64,000 bases of DNA from Lutibacter sp. A64. Its GTDB lineage: Bacteria > Bacteroidota > Bacteroidia > Flavobacteriales > Flavobacteriaceae. The notes below the pieces were generated by a model, which saw only the letters and a list, made by a program, of their open reading frames with translations, did no database searches and was not told the origin of the DNA. Shown in pieces: positions 40,457-49,412 of the stretch (within the stretch, counting starts at the first letter, position 1; each line of letters begins with the position of its first letter). The position numbers and the translations under genes are program-made. The stretch covers positions 1,087,001 to 1,151,000 of the forward strand of contig NZ_CP092487.1 of assembly GCF_022429565.1 (NCBI RefSeq), in the 5' to 3' direction.

Positions 40457-42829
40457 ATGGCTAAAAAGAAAGAAACAATGTCTAAAACAAAGCGTAAACC
40501 ACGTTTTCAAAAAATAAAAACATTTTTTGGAAATAGGCAAACACAAACTTTAATAGGTGCTTTTATAGTATTATTTGCGGTATTTTTAATTATTTCTTTT
40601 TTATCCTACCTATTTAATTGGCAAGAAGACCAAAGTCAACTTTCTAGTTTTACGGATAAAAACATTACTGTAAAAAATTTATTAGGCAAAATTGGTGCTA
40701 GTATCAGTCATTTTTTTATTTATGATGGTTTTGGAATTGCATCATTGTATATTCCTTTTATTTTATACTTAACCGGAATTGCTATTTTTTTAAAAGGAAG
40801 CATTAAACATGTAAGAAAATATTGGGGATGGGGAATTTTAGGTATTATTTGGTTTTCTGTAACTACGGGCTTTTTTAGTTCAAAAAATGCATTGTTACCG
40901 GGTATAATAGGTTTCGAATTAAACAATTACTTACAACAATTTTTAGGAAAAACAGGATTACTATTAGTACTACTATTTTTATTAATTTCGTATTTAGTAA
41001 TACGATTTAAATTAACACCAGAAAAAATTAAAAACCTTTTTCCTGAGAAAAAAGTAATAACTAATTCAGATTCAAAAACTTCACCAGAAAAAATTAAAAA
41101 ACCTATAGAACCAACTATATCAACACCTACTTCTACAGAAGTTAAAGAAGAAATTATAGAACCAGAAATAACAACCGATTTTGATTTAGAATTAGATACT
41201 ACAAAACCTACTTTAGAAAAACCTAAATCTAATAAAACTAAAGATCAAGTAACAATTGATGTAGAAAAAGTTGTTGAAGAAAGCCATGTTGAAGAAAATA
41301 TACCTAATAAATTGGTTGAAGATTATGGCGAATTTGATCCTACATTAGAATTGGGTAGTTACACCTTCCCTACTTTAAATCTTTTAAAAGATTACGACGA
41401 AAGTATTTCTATTGACCAAGAAGAATTAGAAAATCATAAAAATAGAATTGTTGAAACATTAAACAACTATAATATTGGTATCGCAAAAATTAAAGCTACT
41501 GTTGGTCCAACTGTAACACTTTATGAAATTGTACCAGAAGCAGGTATTCGAATTTCTAAAATTAAAAATTTAGAAGACGATATTGCGCTATCACTTTCTG
41601 CAATGGGTATTCGTATAATTGCGCCAATACCTGGTAAAGGAACTATTGGTATTGAAGTTCCAAATAAAAAGGCAACCATGGTTTCAATGAAATCGGTAAT
41701 ATCTTCAGCAAAATTTCAAAACTCTGAAATGGAATTACCAGTAGCAATGGGAAAAACAATTTCTAACGAGACATTTGTTTTTGATTTAGCTAAAATGCCG
41801 CATTTATTAATGGCAGGTGCTACAGGACAAGGAAAATCGGTTGGTTTAAATGCTGTATTAACTTCACTTTTATATAAAAAACATCCTGCTGAAGTTAAAT
41901 TTGTATTGGTAGATCCTAAAAAGGTAGAACTAACATTATTCAATCATATAGAGCGCCATTACCTTGCAAAATTACCAGATACAGAAGACGCAATTATTAC
42001 AGATACTGCAAAAGTAATTAATACCCTTAATTCTTTATGTATTGAAATGGATAACCGTTACGATTTGCTTAAAAAAGCTATGGTTCGTAACATTAAAGAA
42101 TACAATACAAAATTTAAAGAACGAAAATTAAATCCAGAAAATGGCCATAAGTTTTTACCATATATAGTATTGGTAATTGATGAGTTTGCAGATTTAATTA
42201 TGACTGCTGGTAAAGAAGTTGAAACACCTATTGCACGTTTAGCTCAATTAGCACGTGCAATTGGAATACACTTAATTGTTGCAACACAACGTCCGTCTGT
42301 AAATGTAATAACAGGTATAATTAAAGCCAATTTCCCTGCAAGAATTGCATTTAGAGTTACTTCAAAAATAGATTCTAGAACTATTCTAGATGGAGCTGGC
42401 GCTGATCAATTAATAGGTAAAGGTGATATGTTATTTACTAATGGAAATGACGTAATACGCTTACAATGTGCATTTGTAGACACGCCAGAAGTAGAAAGAA
42501 TTACTGATTATATAGGTTCTCAAAGAGCATATCCAAGCGCTTATCTATTGCCAGAATACAATGGTGAAGAAGTTGGCACAAGTCTTGATGTGGATATTAG
42601 CGAAAGAGATGTTTTATTTAGAGATGCAGCATTGGTTATTGTACATGCGCAACAAGGTTCTGCTTCTTTATTGCAACGTAAACTAAAATTAGGTTACAAT
42701 AGAGCAGGTAGATTGATAGATCAATTAGAAGCCGCAGGCATCGTTGGTCAATTTGAAGGTAGCAAAGCAAGACAGGTGTTGGTTCCAGATGAAATGGCTC
42801 TAAATCAATTATTAGACGGGGAAAAATAA
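40457..42829 (+). CDS. ftsK: DNA translocase FtsK
   Basis: Division protein of 790 residues that pumps DNA at the septum and helps XerC/XerD resolve dimers. Four N-terminal membrane helices (about 30-180) are followed by an acidic Thr/Pro/Lys-rich linker (about 190-300) and the motor domain, with Walker A GATGQGKS at 454-461 and the Walker B region VLVIDEFADLIMTAGKEVE. The C-terminal winged helix (ASLLQRKLKLGYNRAGRLID) is the gamma domain that reads DNA polarity. Its substrate partner XerD is also in this window, 13.5 kb away. It is followed after 23 bp by lolA. Confidence 0.96.
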   Translation: MAKKKETMSKTKRKPRFQKIKTFFGNRQTQTLIGAFIVLFAVFLIISFLSYLFNWQEDQSQLSSFTDKNITVKNLLGKIGASISHFFIYDGFGIASLYIPFILYLTGIAIFLKGSIKHVRKYWGWGILGIIWFSVTTGFFSSKNALLPGIIGFELNNYLQQFLGKTGLLLVLLFLLISYLVIRFKLTPEKIKNLFPEKKVITNSDSKTSPEKIKKPIEPTISTPTSTEVKEEIIEPEITTDFDLELDTTKPTLEKPKSNKTKDQVTIDVEKVVEESHVEENIPNKLVEDYGEFDPTLELGSYTFPTLNLLKDYDESISIDQEELENHKNRIVETLNNYNIGIAKIKATVGPTVTLYEIVPEAGIRISKIKNLEDDIALSLSAMGIRIIAPIPGKGTIGIEVPNKKATMVSMKSVISSAKFQNSEMELPVAMGKTISNETFVFDLAKMPHLLMAGATGQGKSVGLNAVLTSLLYKKHPAEVKFVLVDPKKVELTLFNHIERHYLAKLPDTEDAIITDTAKVINTLNSLCIEMDNRYDLLKKAMVRNIKEYNTKFKERKLNPENGHKFLPYIVLVIDEFADLIMTAGKEVETPIARLAQLARAIGIHLIVATQRPSVNVITGIIKANFPARIAFRVTSKIDSRTILDGAGADQLIGKGDMLFTNGNDVIRLQCAFVDTPEVERITDYIGSQRAYPSAYLLPEYNGEEVGTSLDVDISERDVLFRDAALVIVHAQQGSASLLQRKLKLGYNRAGRLIDQLEAAGIVGQFEGSKARQVLVPDEMALNQLLDGEK

Positions 42830-42852
42830 TATAAAAAGTTTATTAACAAATC

Positions 42853-43506
42853 ATGAAAAGAATTATACTAGTACTAAGTGTTTTTTTATTATCTATAAAC
42901 GTATTTAGTCAAGATGCAAGTAAAGCAAAAGCCTTATTAGATCAAGTTGCTCAAAAAGTAGAAGGATACTCTAACATTTATCTTGAATTTAACCATCGCA
43001 TAGATAACTATGATGCTGATGTACACCAAGAAACCTTAGGAAGCGCTACACTAAAAGGAGACAAATACCATTTAAAATATATGGGCACAGAACAAATTTT
43101 TGATGGTAAAAAAACATATATTATTATTCATGAAGATGAAGAAGTAATCATTCAAAAAGCTTCAAACAATAATAATTCTACACTAACTCCTTCAAAAATA
43201 TTTTCATTTTATAAGAATGGGTTTACGTACGAAATGGGCGATTTAAAAAATCTAAAAGGAATTAAAATTCAATATGTAAAATTAACACCTACAGACAGTA
43301 ACTCTGAAATTAAAAATGTTATGGTTGGTATTGATAATAGAACAAAACACATTTACAATATTATTGAAACTGGAAAAAACAACACAATAACAACACTTGA
43401 AGTAAGAACTTTTAAAACAAATCAACCTATTTCGGAAAAGCTTTTTATCTTTGACGAACAAACTTTCAGAAATAAAAAAAATTACACCATTTCTGAACCA
43501 AATTAA
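42853..43506 (+). CDS. lolA: LolA-like outer-membrane lipoprotein carrier
   Basis: Periplasmic protein of 217 residues with signal peptide (about 1-19, ending VFS). The mature part matches the LolA fold: AKALLDQVAQKVEGYSNIYLEF at the N-terminus, then a series of strands such as GSATLKGDKYHLKYMGTEQIFDG, as in Bacteroidota members of the family. It should ferry lipoproteins to the outer membrane. It stands between ftsK and a LptF/LptG permease, a conserved order in Flavobacteriia. Confidence 0.9.
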   Translation: MKRIILVLSVFLLSINVFSQDASKAKALLDQVAQKVEGYSNIYLEFNHRIDNYDADVHQETLGSATLKGDKYHLKYMGTEQIFDGKKTYIIIHEDEEVIIQKASNNNNSTLTPSKIFSFYKNGFTYEMGDLKNLKGIKIQYVKLTPTDSNSEIKNVMVGIDNRTKHIYNIIETGKNNTITTLEVRTFKTNQPISEKLFIFDEQTFRNKKNYTISEPN

Positions 43507-43511
43507 TAGCG

Positions 43512-44963
43512 TTGAAAATATTTGATAAATACATTTTAAAAAGCTTTCTACGGCCACTATTAGCCACATTTTTTGTGGTTCTTTTTGTGCTTGTAATGCA
43601 AGCACTCTGGTTAGCTTTTGACGAAATTGCAGGTAAAGGAATTGATATTTTCTTTATTTTAAAATTTCTTGGATATTTATCCTTAATACTTACACCTACT
43701 GCCCTACCAATTGGTATATTGTTATCATCAATTATGGCTTTAGGCAATTTATCTGAAAATTACGAATTTGCCGCTATAAAATCTTCTGGTATTTCTTTAA
43801 AAAGAGTTATTAGACCATTGGTTATATTAACAATTCTTTTAAGTGCCTTAAATTTTGTTTTCTTAAATAATGTATACCCTTGGGCAACATTAAAACAAAA
43901 AAACCTGTATTTAAATATGAAAAAAAAGAAACCAGCTTTGGCACTGGTTCCTGGCGCATTTAATACAGAAATACCTGGATTTAACATTAAATTTGATGAA
44001 AAATATGGCGAAGAAGAAAATTTGCTTAAAAATGTTCAAATTGCAGATTTAACTCTTAATCAAGGAAAAGTAAAGATAATTACAGCTGAAAAAGGTGAAA
44101 TCTCTACCGAAGAAGGTAGTAAATACATGACCTTAACATTGCAAAATGGTAATTATTACGAAGAACATAGCAAAAGAGCTATGACTCAAAAAGAACGAAA
44201 AAAAATGCCTGCTTCTGCAGCTAAGTTCGATACTTATACCATTAATATAGATATTTCTTCATTTAATGATGATGAAAATCTCGACAATGAAGATGTAACA
44301 CAACATCACGGAATGTTAAGTATATATCAATTAGATTCTATTTCTAAAATAGAAAAATCTAGTTATGACAAACACTTAGAATTACGTTCAAATAACTTTT
44401 ATAAAACCATAAAAGCTAATAGACTGTATAAATACCCAGATTCTATTAGAGATACTATTTTAAAACCAGAAATTTTAGATAACTTCTCTACTGCTAATAA
44501 AACAATTATCACAAGAGATGCATTACAAAATCTAAAAAGATCAACAGATAGAATTAACAATCAAAAAGAAAAAATTAAAAGAGATAGAAAGCGTCTAAAT
44601 TTATATGATTACGAATATAATTACCGCTTCTCTTTTTCATTAGCTTGCCTAGTACTCTTTTTTATAGGTGCTCCTTTAGGTTCAATTATTAGAAAAGGAG
44701 GTTTTGGATTACCAATGATAATGGCAATTACAATTTTTGTAATTTATTTTTTCATTTCACAATTTGGAAAAAATCTATCAGAGGAAAGTGCAATTACAAC
44801 TTTATTAGGTGGGTGGATTTCTACACTAATATTATTACCATTTGGTTTATTATTAACCCGAAGAGCTACACAAGGAATGGGAGTATTTAACATAGATTCC
44901 GTTTTAGAATCCATAAAAAAGTTTTTCAATAGATTTACTAAAAATTCAACTAAACAACCATGA
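43512..44963 (+). CDS. LptF/LptG-family permease
   Basis: Inner-membrane protein of 483 residues of the YjgP/YjgQ family, part of the machine that lifts lipopolysaccharide from the inner membrane. There are three N-terminal helices, a large periplasmic domain (about 130-380) and three C-terminal helices (FSLACLVLFFIGAPLGSIIR). The start KIFDKYILKSFLRPLLATF is typical. The start codon is TTG at 43512; there is no ATG or GTG suitably placed. Its stop overlaps the ATG of ribB by 4 bp. Which of LptF or LptG it represents cannot be decided here. Confidence 0.9.
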   Translation: MKIFDKYILKSFLRPLLATFFVVLFVLVMQALWLAFDEIAGKGIDIFFILKFLGYLSLILTPTALPIGILLSSIMALGNLSENYEFAAIKSSGISLKRVIRPLVILTILLSALNFVFLNNVYPWATLKQKNLYLNMKKKKPALALVPGAFNTEIPGFNIKFDEKYGEEENLLKNVQIADLTLNQGKVKIITAEKGEISTEEGSKYMTLTLQNGNYYEEHSKRAMTQKERKKMPASAAKFDTYTINIDISSFNDDENLDNEDVTQHHGMLSIYQLDSISKIEKSSYDKHLELRSNNFYKTIKANRLYKYPDSIRDTILKPEILDNFSTANKTIITRDALQNLKRSTDRINNQKEKIKRDRKRLNLYDYEYNYRFSFSLACLVLFFIGAPLGSIIRKGGFGLPMIMAITIFVIYFFISQFGKNLSEESAITTLLGGWISTLILLPFGLLLTRRATQGMGVFNIDSVLESIKKFFNRFTKNSTKQP

Positions 44964-46102
44964 CAATCTTAACAAAAGAAATAAAATTAAACACAATTGA
45001 AGAAGCAATTTCAGATATAAAAAATGGAAAAGTAGTAATTGTTGTTGATGATGAAAACAGAGAAAATGAAGGTGATTTTGTAGCTGCTGCAGATAAAGTA
45101 ACTCCAGAAATGATTAACTTTATGGCTACTAATGGTAGAGGTCTTATCTGTGCTCCTATTACTGAAAAAAGGTGTAAAGAATTAAATTTAGACCTAATGG
45201 TTGGACTTAATACCGATCCGTTAGGAACAGCTTTTACAGTTTCTATAGATTATCATGGAAAAGGTGTTACTACCGGAATTTCAGCTCATGACAGAGCTAT
45301 TACTGTAAAATCTTTAACTGAAAGTGAAACCAGACCACACGATTTAAGTAGACCTGGACATATTTTTCCTTTAAAAGCACGTGAAGGTGGTGTTTTAAGA
45401 AGAACTGGGCATACAGAAGCAATTATAGACTTAGCGCGTTTAGCAGGTTTAAATCCAGCTGGTGTTATTGTTGAAATAATGAATGAAGACGGTACGATGG
45501 CACGTCTTCCTCAATTAGTAAAAATTGCAAAACAATTTGATCTAAAAATTATTTCTATAGAAAAATTGGTTGAATATAGAATGCAACACGATTCGCTAAT
45601 AGAATTAACAGAAGACTTTACCATAAATACACGTTTTGGAGATTATAGATTAAGAGCCTACAAACAAACAACTAACAATCAAGTACATTTATCTTTAACA
45701 AAAGGAACTTGGACTGAAGGTGAAGAAGTTTTAGTTAAAGTAAATTCTACGTTAGTAAACAATGATATTTTAGGTACATTAACCAAAAACCCTGATGACA
45801 AATTAAAAGGTGTTTTTGAGGCCATTAATAAAGCTGGTAAAGGAGCAGTTGTTTTTATTAATCAAGAAAATCAAAATTTTAATTTACTTACTAGATTGGC
45901 AATTTTAAAAGAAAGTCAAGCTAACAACCAAACATACACTCCTAATTTAAAAATGGATGAAAAAGATTTTGGAATTGGTGCGCAAATTTTACACGATTTA
46001 GGTATTACAAAATTAAAAGTACTTTCAAACGCTACATCTTTTAGAAAAAGAGTTGGTATGACTGGTTATGGAATTGAAATTATTGAATACGTAAATTATT
46101 AG
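44960..46102 (+). CDS. ribB: 3,4-dihydroxy-2-butanone-4-phosphate synthase with degenerate GTP cyclohydrolase II domain
   Basis: Protein of 380 residues. The N-terminal RibB domain (1-205) has intact active-site motifs: VDDENRENEGDFV, GLICAPITEKRC, SAHDRAITV, GHIFPLKAREGGVLRRTGHTEA. It makes the four-carbon unit of riboflavin from ribulose 5-phosphate. The C-terminal RibA-like domain (about 215-380) keeps the length but has lost the three zinc cysteines: the VHSECLTGD motif of RibA reads KVNSTLVNND here, and the CDCG and RQEGRNIGL motifs are absent. It should therefore not work as GTP cyclohydrolase II, and another RibA must exist. Similar one-sided RibBA proteins occur in other lineages. It overlaps the LptF/G gene by 4 bp. 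Confidence 0.93.
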   Translation: MTILTKEIKLNTIEEAISDIKNGKVVIVVDDENRENEGDFVAAADKVTPEMINFMATNGRGLICAPITEKRCKELNLDLMVGLNTDPLGTAFTVSIDYHGKGVTTGISAHDRAITVKSLTESETRPHDLSRPGHIFPLKAREGGVLRRTGHTEAIIDLARLAGLNPAGVIVEIMNEDGTMARLPQLVKIAKQFDLKIISIEKLVEYRMQHDSLIELTEDFTINTRFGDYRLRAYKQTTNNQVHLSLTKGTWTEGEEVLVKVNSTLVNNDILGTLTKNPDDKLKGVFEAINKAGKGAVVFINQENQNFNLLTRLAILKESQANNQTYTPNLKMDEKDFGIGAQILHDLGITKLKVLSNATSFRKRVGMTGYGIEIIEYVNY

Positions 46103-46312
46103 ATTAATACTAATCTAATATTTTTAAACCCATATTTTAATTGATAATGGGTAGCTGAGCAAGGTAGAAATTGAGTCGGAATTTTTTATCGCTGTCATTT
46201 CTGCCAAAGCTGTAATTTAATTTCATATCGTATGGATTCCTACCTTTGCAGGAAAAGACAAATTTAGAGCTAATTTTATGTTCATAAAACAACTATTTTT
46301 TTACAACTAACA
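46103..46312. repeat. Degenerate palindromic repeat region
   Basis: 210 bp holding remnants of hairpin-type repeats: GTCATTTCTGCCAAAGC near 46194-46210 and ATTCCTACCTTTGCAGGAA near 46236-46254, whose arms TTCCT/AGGAA pair. These resemble a common flavobacterial motif of the form ATTCCTGC...GCAGGAAT followed by GAC, from memory. The string TACCTTTG (46241-46248) inside also matches a -7 box and could serve the gene at 46313. Confidence 0.4.
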
Positions 46313-47044
46313 ATGAAAAAAATTAATACAACTCTAATAAAATGCTTAATTTTAGTTTGTAGTTGTTCTTATATTTTAGTTGCTTGTAAAAAAGAACATC
46401 TTCAAAAAAAAGAAGCTGTTGCTATAAAAAACGCCTATACAATTAATGGTACTTTAAAGAACTTTCATCCACGAGAAGTTTATTTAAACAAAATAATTGA
46501 AAATTCTATATATGTAATTGATTCTTCAAAAGTTGTAAACAATACATTTTCTTTTAAAGTTTTTGTAGAACACCCAGAGCGTTTTGCTATTAGTTTTAAG
46601 CAATATTCTTCAACAGTAATATTAATAGTAGAAAATACAGATATATCTATAACAATTGATGCTGAAAATTTTGAAAACACTCAAATAGAAGGTTCGAAAT
46701 TAAATTCAGAACTTAAAAATTATCAATCTAAATCTAAAAATATATTTAAAAAAATAACCTATCTATTTCCTCAGTTTCAAAAATATAGATTGGAAAATAA
46801 TGCAAATCAATTGGCTAAAATCAATGCTAAAATGAAAGAAATTGAACAAGAATATATAGATTTTAGCTACAATTATATTGAACAAAATAACAACTCTTAT
46901 ATTGCTGCAATGATTTTAAGAGATCAATTAAAAAATACCGAAATTGACACTCTAAAAATTATAAATTCGTACAATAAATTAACCGACAGCATTAAAAAAT
47001 CACCTGATGCACATATAATTGCACTAACTTTAAACTTACATTAA
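46313..47044 (+). CDS. DUF4369 lipoprotein lacking the thioredoxin domain
   Basis: Lipoprotein of 243 residues with the lipobox YILVAC at Cys25. The mature N-terminal part is a DUF4369 domain (AYTINGTLKNFHPREVYLNK, VEHPERFAISFKQYSS), which in most proteins precedes a TlpA/AhpC-type thioredoxin domain. Here a helical segment (about 140-235) follows instead and the protein ends without any CxxC motif, so no redox activity is expected. The helical part matches the linker between the two domains in longer relatives, so this looks like a shortened form. Its 3' end overlaps that of the convergent pepE gene by 9 bp. Confidence 0.78.
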   Translation: MKKINTTLIKCLILVCSCSYILVACKKEHLQKKEAVAIKNAYTINGTLKNFHPREVYLNKIIENSIYVIDSSKVVNNTFSFKVFVEHPERFAISFKQYSSTVILIVENTDISITIDAENFENTQIEGSKLNSELKNYQSKSKNIFKKITYLFPQFQKYRLENNANQLAKINAKMKEIEQEYIDFSYNYIEQNNNSYIAAMILRDQLKNTEIDTLKIINSYNKLTDSIKKSPDAHIIALTLNLH

Positions 47045-47743
47045 AAAATTTAAATCTGAGTTTGGAGGCAACTCTATAGGTTGTTTTCCTTGCTGAAACA
47101 AACGCGCAAATAACGGTCCTTTTAAAACAGCTTTACTTCCATTTACATGAATCCAACTCCCCTCTCTTAAACCTAAAACAGGTATTTTATTTAAGGTATG
47201 AAACTCATTAATACGTGTTTCTCTAGTTTCTCCCATATGTGTTGAGTTTGGATCAGGATCTAAATAATGAGGGTTAATATTAAAATTAATAAAACCAAAA
47301 GATTTAAAACTTGGTGGGTAAATTATTGGCATATCATTGGTGTTTTGAATGGTTAAACCAGTAATATTACTTCCTGCACTAGTTCCAAAATAAGGTGTAC
47401 CATTTTCTACAACATTTTTTAAACTCGAAATCACTTTAGTATCATACAATTGTTTTAGCAATAAAAACGTATTTCCTCCTCCGGTAAAAACTCCTTTAGC
47501 ACTATTAATTGCTTCAAACGGGTTTGTAAATTCGTGAATACCTCTAACTCTTATATTAATTTTTTCAAAAGCAGCACTTGCAATTTCAGTATAAGCATCG
47601 TGTGAAATTCCTCCAGGTCTTGCATACGGAATAAATAAAATTTCGCTAACACCTTTAAAAAATTCAGACAATTCAGGTAAAATATATTCTAAATATTTTT
47701 TACCATGTACTGTAGAAGTACTTGCTATTAGTAATTTTTTCAT
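47036..47743 (-). CDS. pepE: Dipeptidase E
   Basis: Cytoplasmic serine peptidase of 235 residues that hydrolyses dipeptides with N-terminal aspartate. The nucleophile elbow is FGTSAGSNITG with Ser122, following GVFTGGGNTFLLL. FINFNINPHYLD contains the catalytic His, and GLREGSWIHV is another family motif. Length and order match E. coli PepE (229). It is transcribed opposite to its neighbours, ends inside the DUF4369 gene, and has a divergent promoter region with the triplet genes at 47846. Confidence 0.92.
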   Translation of the reverse strand: MKKLLIASTSTVHGKKYLEYILPELSEFFKGVSEILFIPYARPGGISHDAYTEIASAAFEKINIRVRGIHEFTNPFEAINSAKGVFTGGGNTFLLLKQLYDTKVISSLKNVVENGTPYFGTSAGSNITGLTIQNTNDMPIIYPPSFKSFGFINFNINPHYLDPDPNSTHMGETRETRINEFHTLNKIPVLGLREGSWIHVNGSKAVLKGPLFARLFQQGKQPIELPPNSDLNFLM

Positions 47744-47845
47744 AAAAAATAAAGTTTTATCAAATATACTATTTTTATTGCTTTTAACATTAATTTACAA
47801 TAGCCTTAGTACTATTTTAAGATTTCAATTACGTTCTTTGTTATA

Positions 47846-48628
47846 ATGAAATTAAACTTAACCAACTTAACTTTTTTCATTTTAATAACTACAAATGCTT
47901 TTTCACAAGAAAAGTCTGCTACAATAATAGGAACCATATATAACGCAAATAAACCTATTGGCAATATTCATATAGTAAACTTAAATAATAAACTTGGTAC
48001 CATTAGTAATAACGATGGTACATTTAAAATTTTAGCAAAACAAGGAGATATCTTATTATTTTCATCTATTGAATATCAAAATAAAAAAATTACTATTTCA
48101 GAGTTTCATCTACTTTCAAATGTATTAATTGTAAAATTAGTACCAACTGTAACTATCTTAGATGAAGTTTTTTTACATGGATTAACAGGTAGTTTAGAGA
48201 CAGATTTTAAAAAAACACCGAAAGATACAGCTGTAAAGCCTAACTTTGTATACAAATTAAGTGATTTAGATAAAAAATTACCTGGTGATGAATTTGGATA
48301 TAAAAAAAAGGTAAATGCTGAAACGTTTACAAACCCTTTATATATTGCTGGTGGTGGTCAAGGAAGTAAATATAATAGACAGTTAGAAAACGAAAGAGCA
48401 TTAAAAAGAAAACTTAAAAAAAAGAAAGATTTCCCTTTTCAACTTAGAAAACGACTGGGTGATGATTTTTTTATAGCAACCTTAAAAATACCCAAAGACA
48501 ACATTTATTTGTTTATAGATTATTGTGAATCTAAAAATATTTCTAATAAATACTACAATAATAAACTATTAGAAATTATTGAGATTTTAAAAGAAGAAAG
48601 TACCAATTATAATGAAATTAAAAATTAA
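47846..48628 (+). CDS. CarboxypepD_reg-like secreted protein, tandem paralog 1
   Basis: Protein of 260 residues with signal peptide (about 1-21, ending AFSQE). A carboxypeptidase-like regulatory domain (about 25-110) starts ATIIGTIYNANKPIGNIHIV and includes LNNKLGTISNNDGTFKI and DILLFSSIEYQ. The C-terminal half is basic and charged and ends in a conserved helical module (RLGDDFFIATLKIPKDNIYLF, then DYCESKN). Such domains appear at the N-terminus of TonB receptors, but here they stand alone, without a barrel. The function is unknown; periplasmic or outer-membrane association is expected. The end encodes NYNEIKN, whose DNA contains the ATG of the next paralog. Confidence 0.78.
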   Translation: MKLNLTNLTFFILITTNAFSQEKSATIIGTIYNANKPIGNIHIVNLNNKLGTISNNDGTFKILAKQGDILLFSSIEYQNKKITISEFHLLSNVLIVKLVPTVTILDEVFLHGLTGSLETDFKKTPKDTAVKPNFVYKLSDLDKKLPGDEFGYKKKVNAETFTNPLYIAGGGQGSKYNRQLENERALKRKLKKKKDFPFQLRKRLGDDFFIATLKIPKDNIYLFIDYCESKNISNKYYNNKLLEIIEILKEESTNYNEIKN

Positions 48629-49412
48629 AAAACATCATTTAATTTGTTTTTTTGTTGTGTTTCAACACATAAACACAAATGCTCAAATTAAATATATTAC
48701 ATTTTCTGGAACTGTTTTTGACACAACAGAAACATTAGCAGACGTACATATTGTTAATTTAAACAACAAAATAGGAACAATTAGTAGCGCCACCGGAACT
48801 TTTAGTATTACAGCTTCAGTAGGTGATGTTTTATTAATTTCTTCGATTCAATATGAACCTTTAAAAATTAAAATAACCGAAGAACATGCACTCACCAAAA
48901 ATCTAAGTATTTTATTAGAACCAAATATAAATAAGCTAGATGAAGTTTTTTTAAACGGTTTAACAGGCGATTTAAGTTTTGATTTAGCAAATAAGCCAAA
49001 AGAAACACTGCCTAAACATTCATTTTCTTTTGATAGAAGTCAGGTTAATAAATTAGGAGCAGATTATGCTAGCGATTTTTCAAAAGCTCCTGATGCAAGA
49101 AAATTAACAGACCCTACAGCTGCGGGCGCCGGTGTTGGTACTGGTTTTTCGTTACCTGACAGAAGACTTGAAGTAGAAAAAAAATTAAAAAGAGAACTAA
49201 AAGAAGATCTTAAATTTCCTGATAAACTAAAAAGAAAATTAGGAACATCATTTTTTGTAAACGATTTAAAGATTCCTGAAGATAAAATTTATAACTTTAT
49301 TAATTATTGTGAGCATAGAGATCTCGTTAAAAAATTCAACGAAAATAAAATGTTTCAAATCATAAAAATTTTACAAGAACAAAGCATCCTATATAATGAA
49401 ATTCAAAAATAA
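48612..49412 (+). CDS. CarboxypepD_reg-like secreted protein, tandem paralog 2
   Basis: Protein of 266 residues, paralog of the genes on both sides, with signal peptide (about 1-25, ending NTNAQ). The regulatory domain includes VHIVNLNNKIGTISSATGTFSI and VLLISSIQYEPLKI, then LDEVFLNGLTGDL, which paralog 1 shares as LDEVFLHGLTGSL. A Gly/Ala-rich stretch (TAAGAGVGTGFSLP) separates it from the C-terminal module KLGTSFFVNDLKIPEDKIYNF. It overlaps the previous gene by 17 bp and the next by 17 bp, so the three are one operon. The function is unknown. Confidence 0.76.
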   Translation: MKLKIKKHHLICFFVVFQHINTNAQIKYITFSGTVFDTTETLADVHIVNLNNKIGTISSATGTFSITASVGDVLLISSIQYEPLKIKITEEHALTKNLSILLEPNINKLDEVFLNGLTGDLSFDLANKPKETLPKHSFSFDRSQVNKLGADYASDFSKAPDARKLTDPTAAGAGVGTGFSLPDRRLEVEKKLKRELKEDLKFPDKLKRKLGTSFFVNDLKIPEDKIYNFINYCEHRDLVKKFNENKMFQIIKILQEQSILYNEIQK

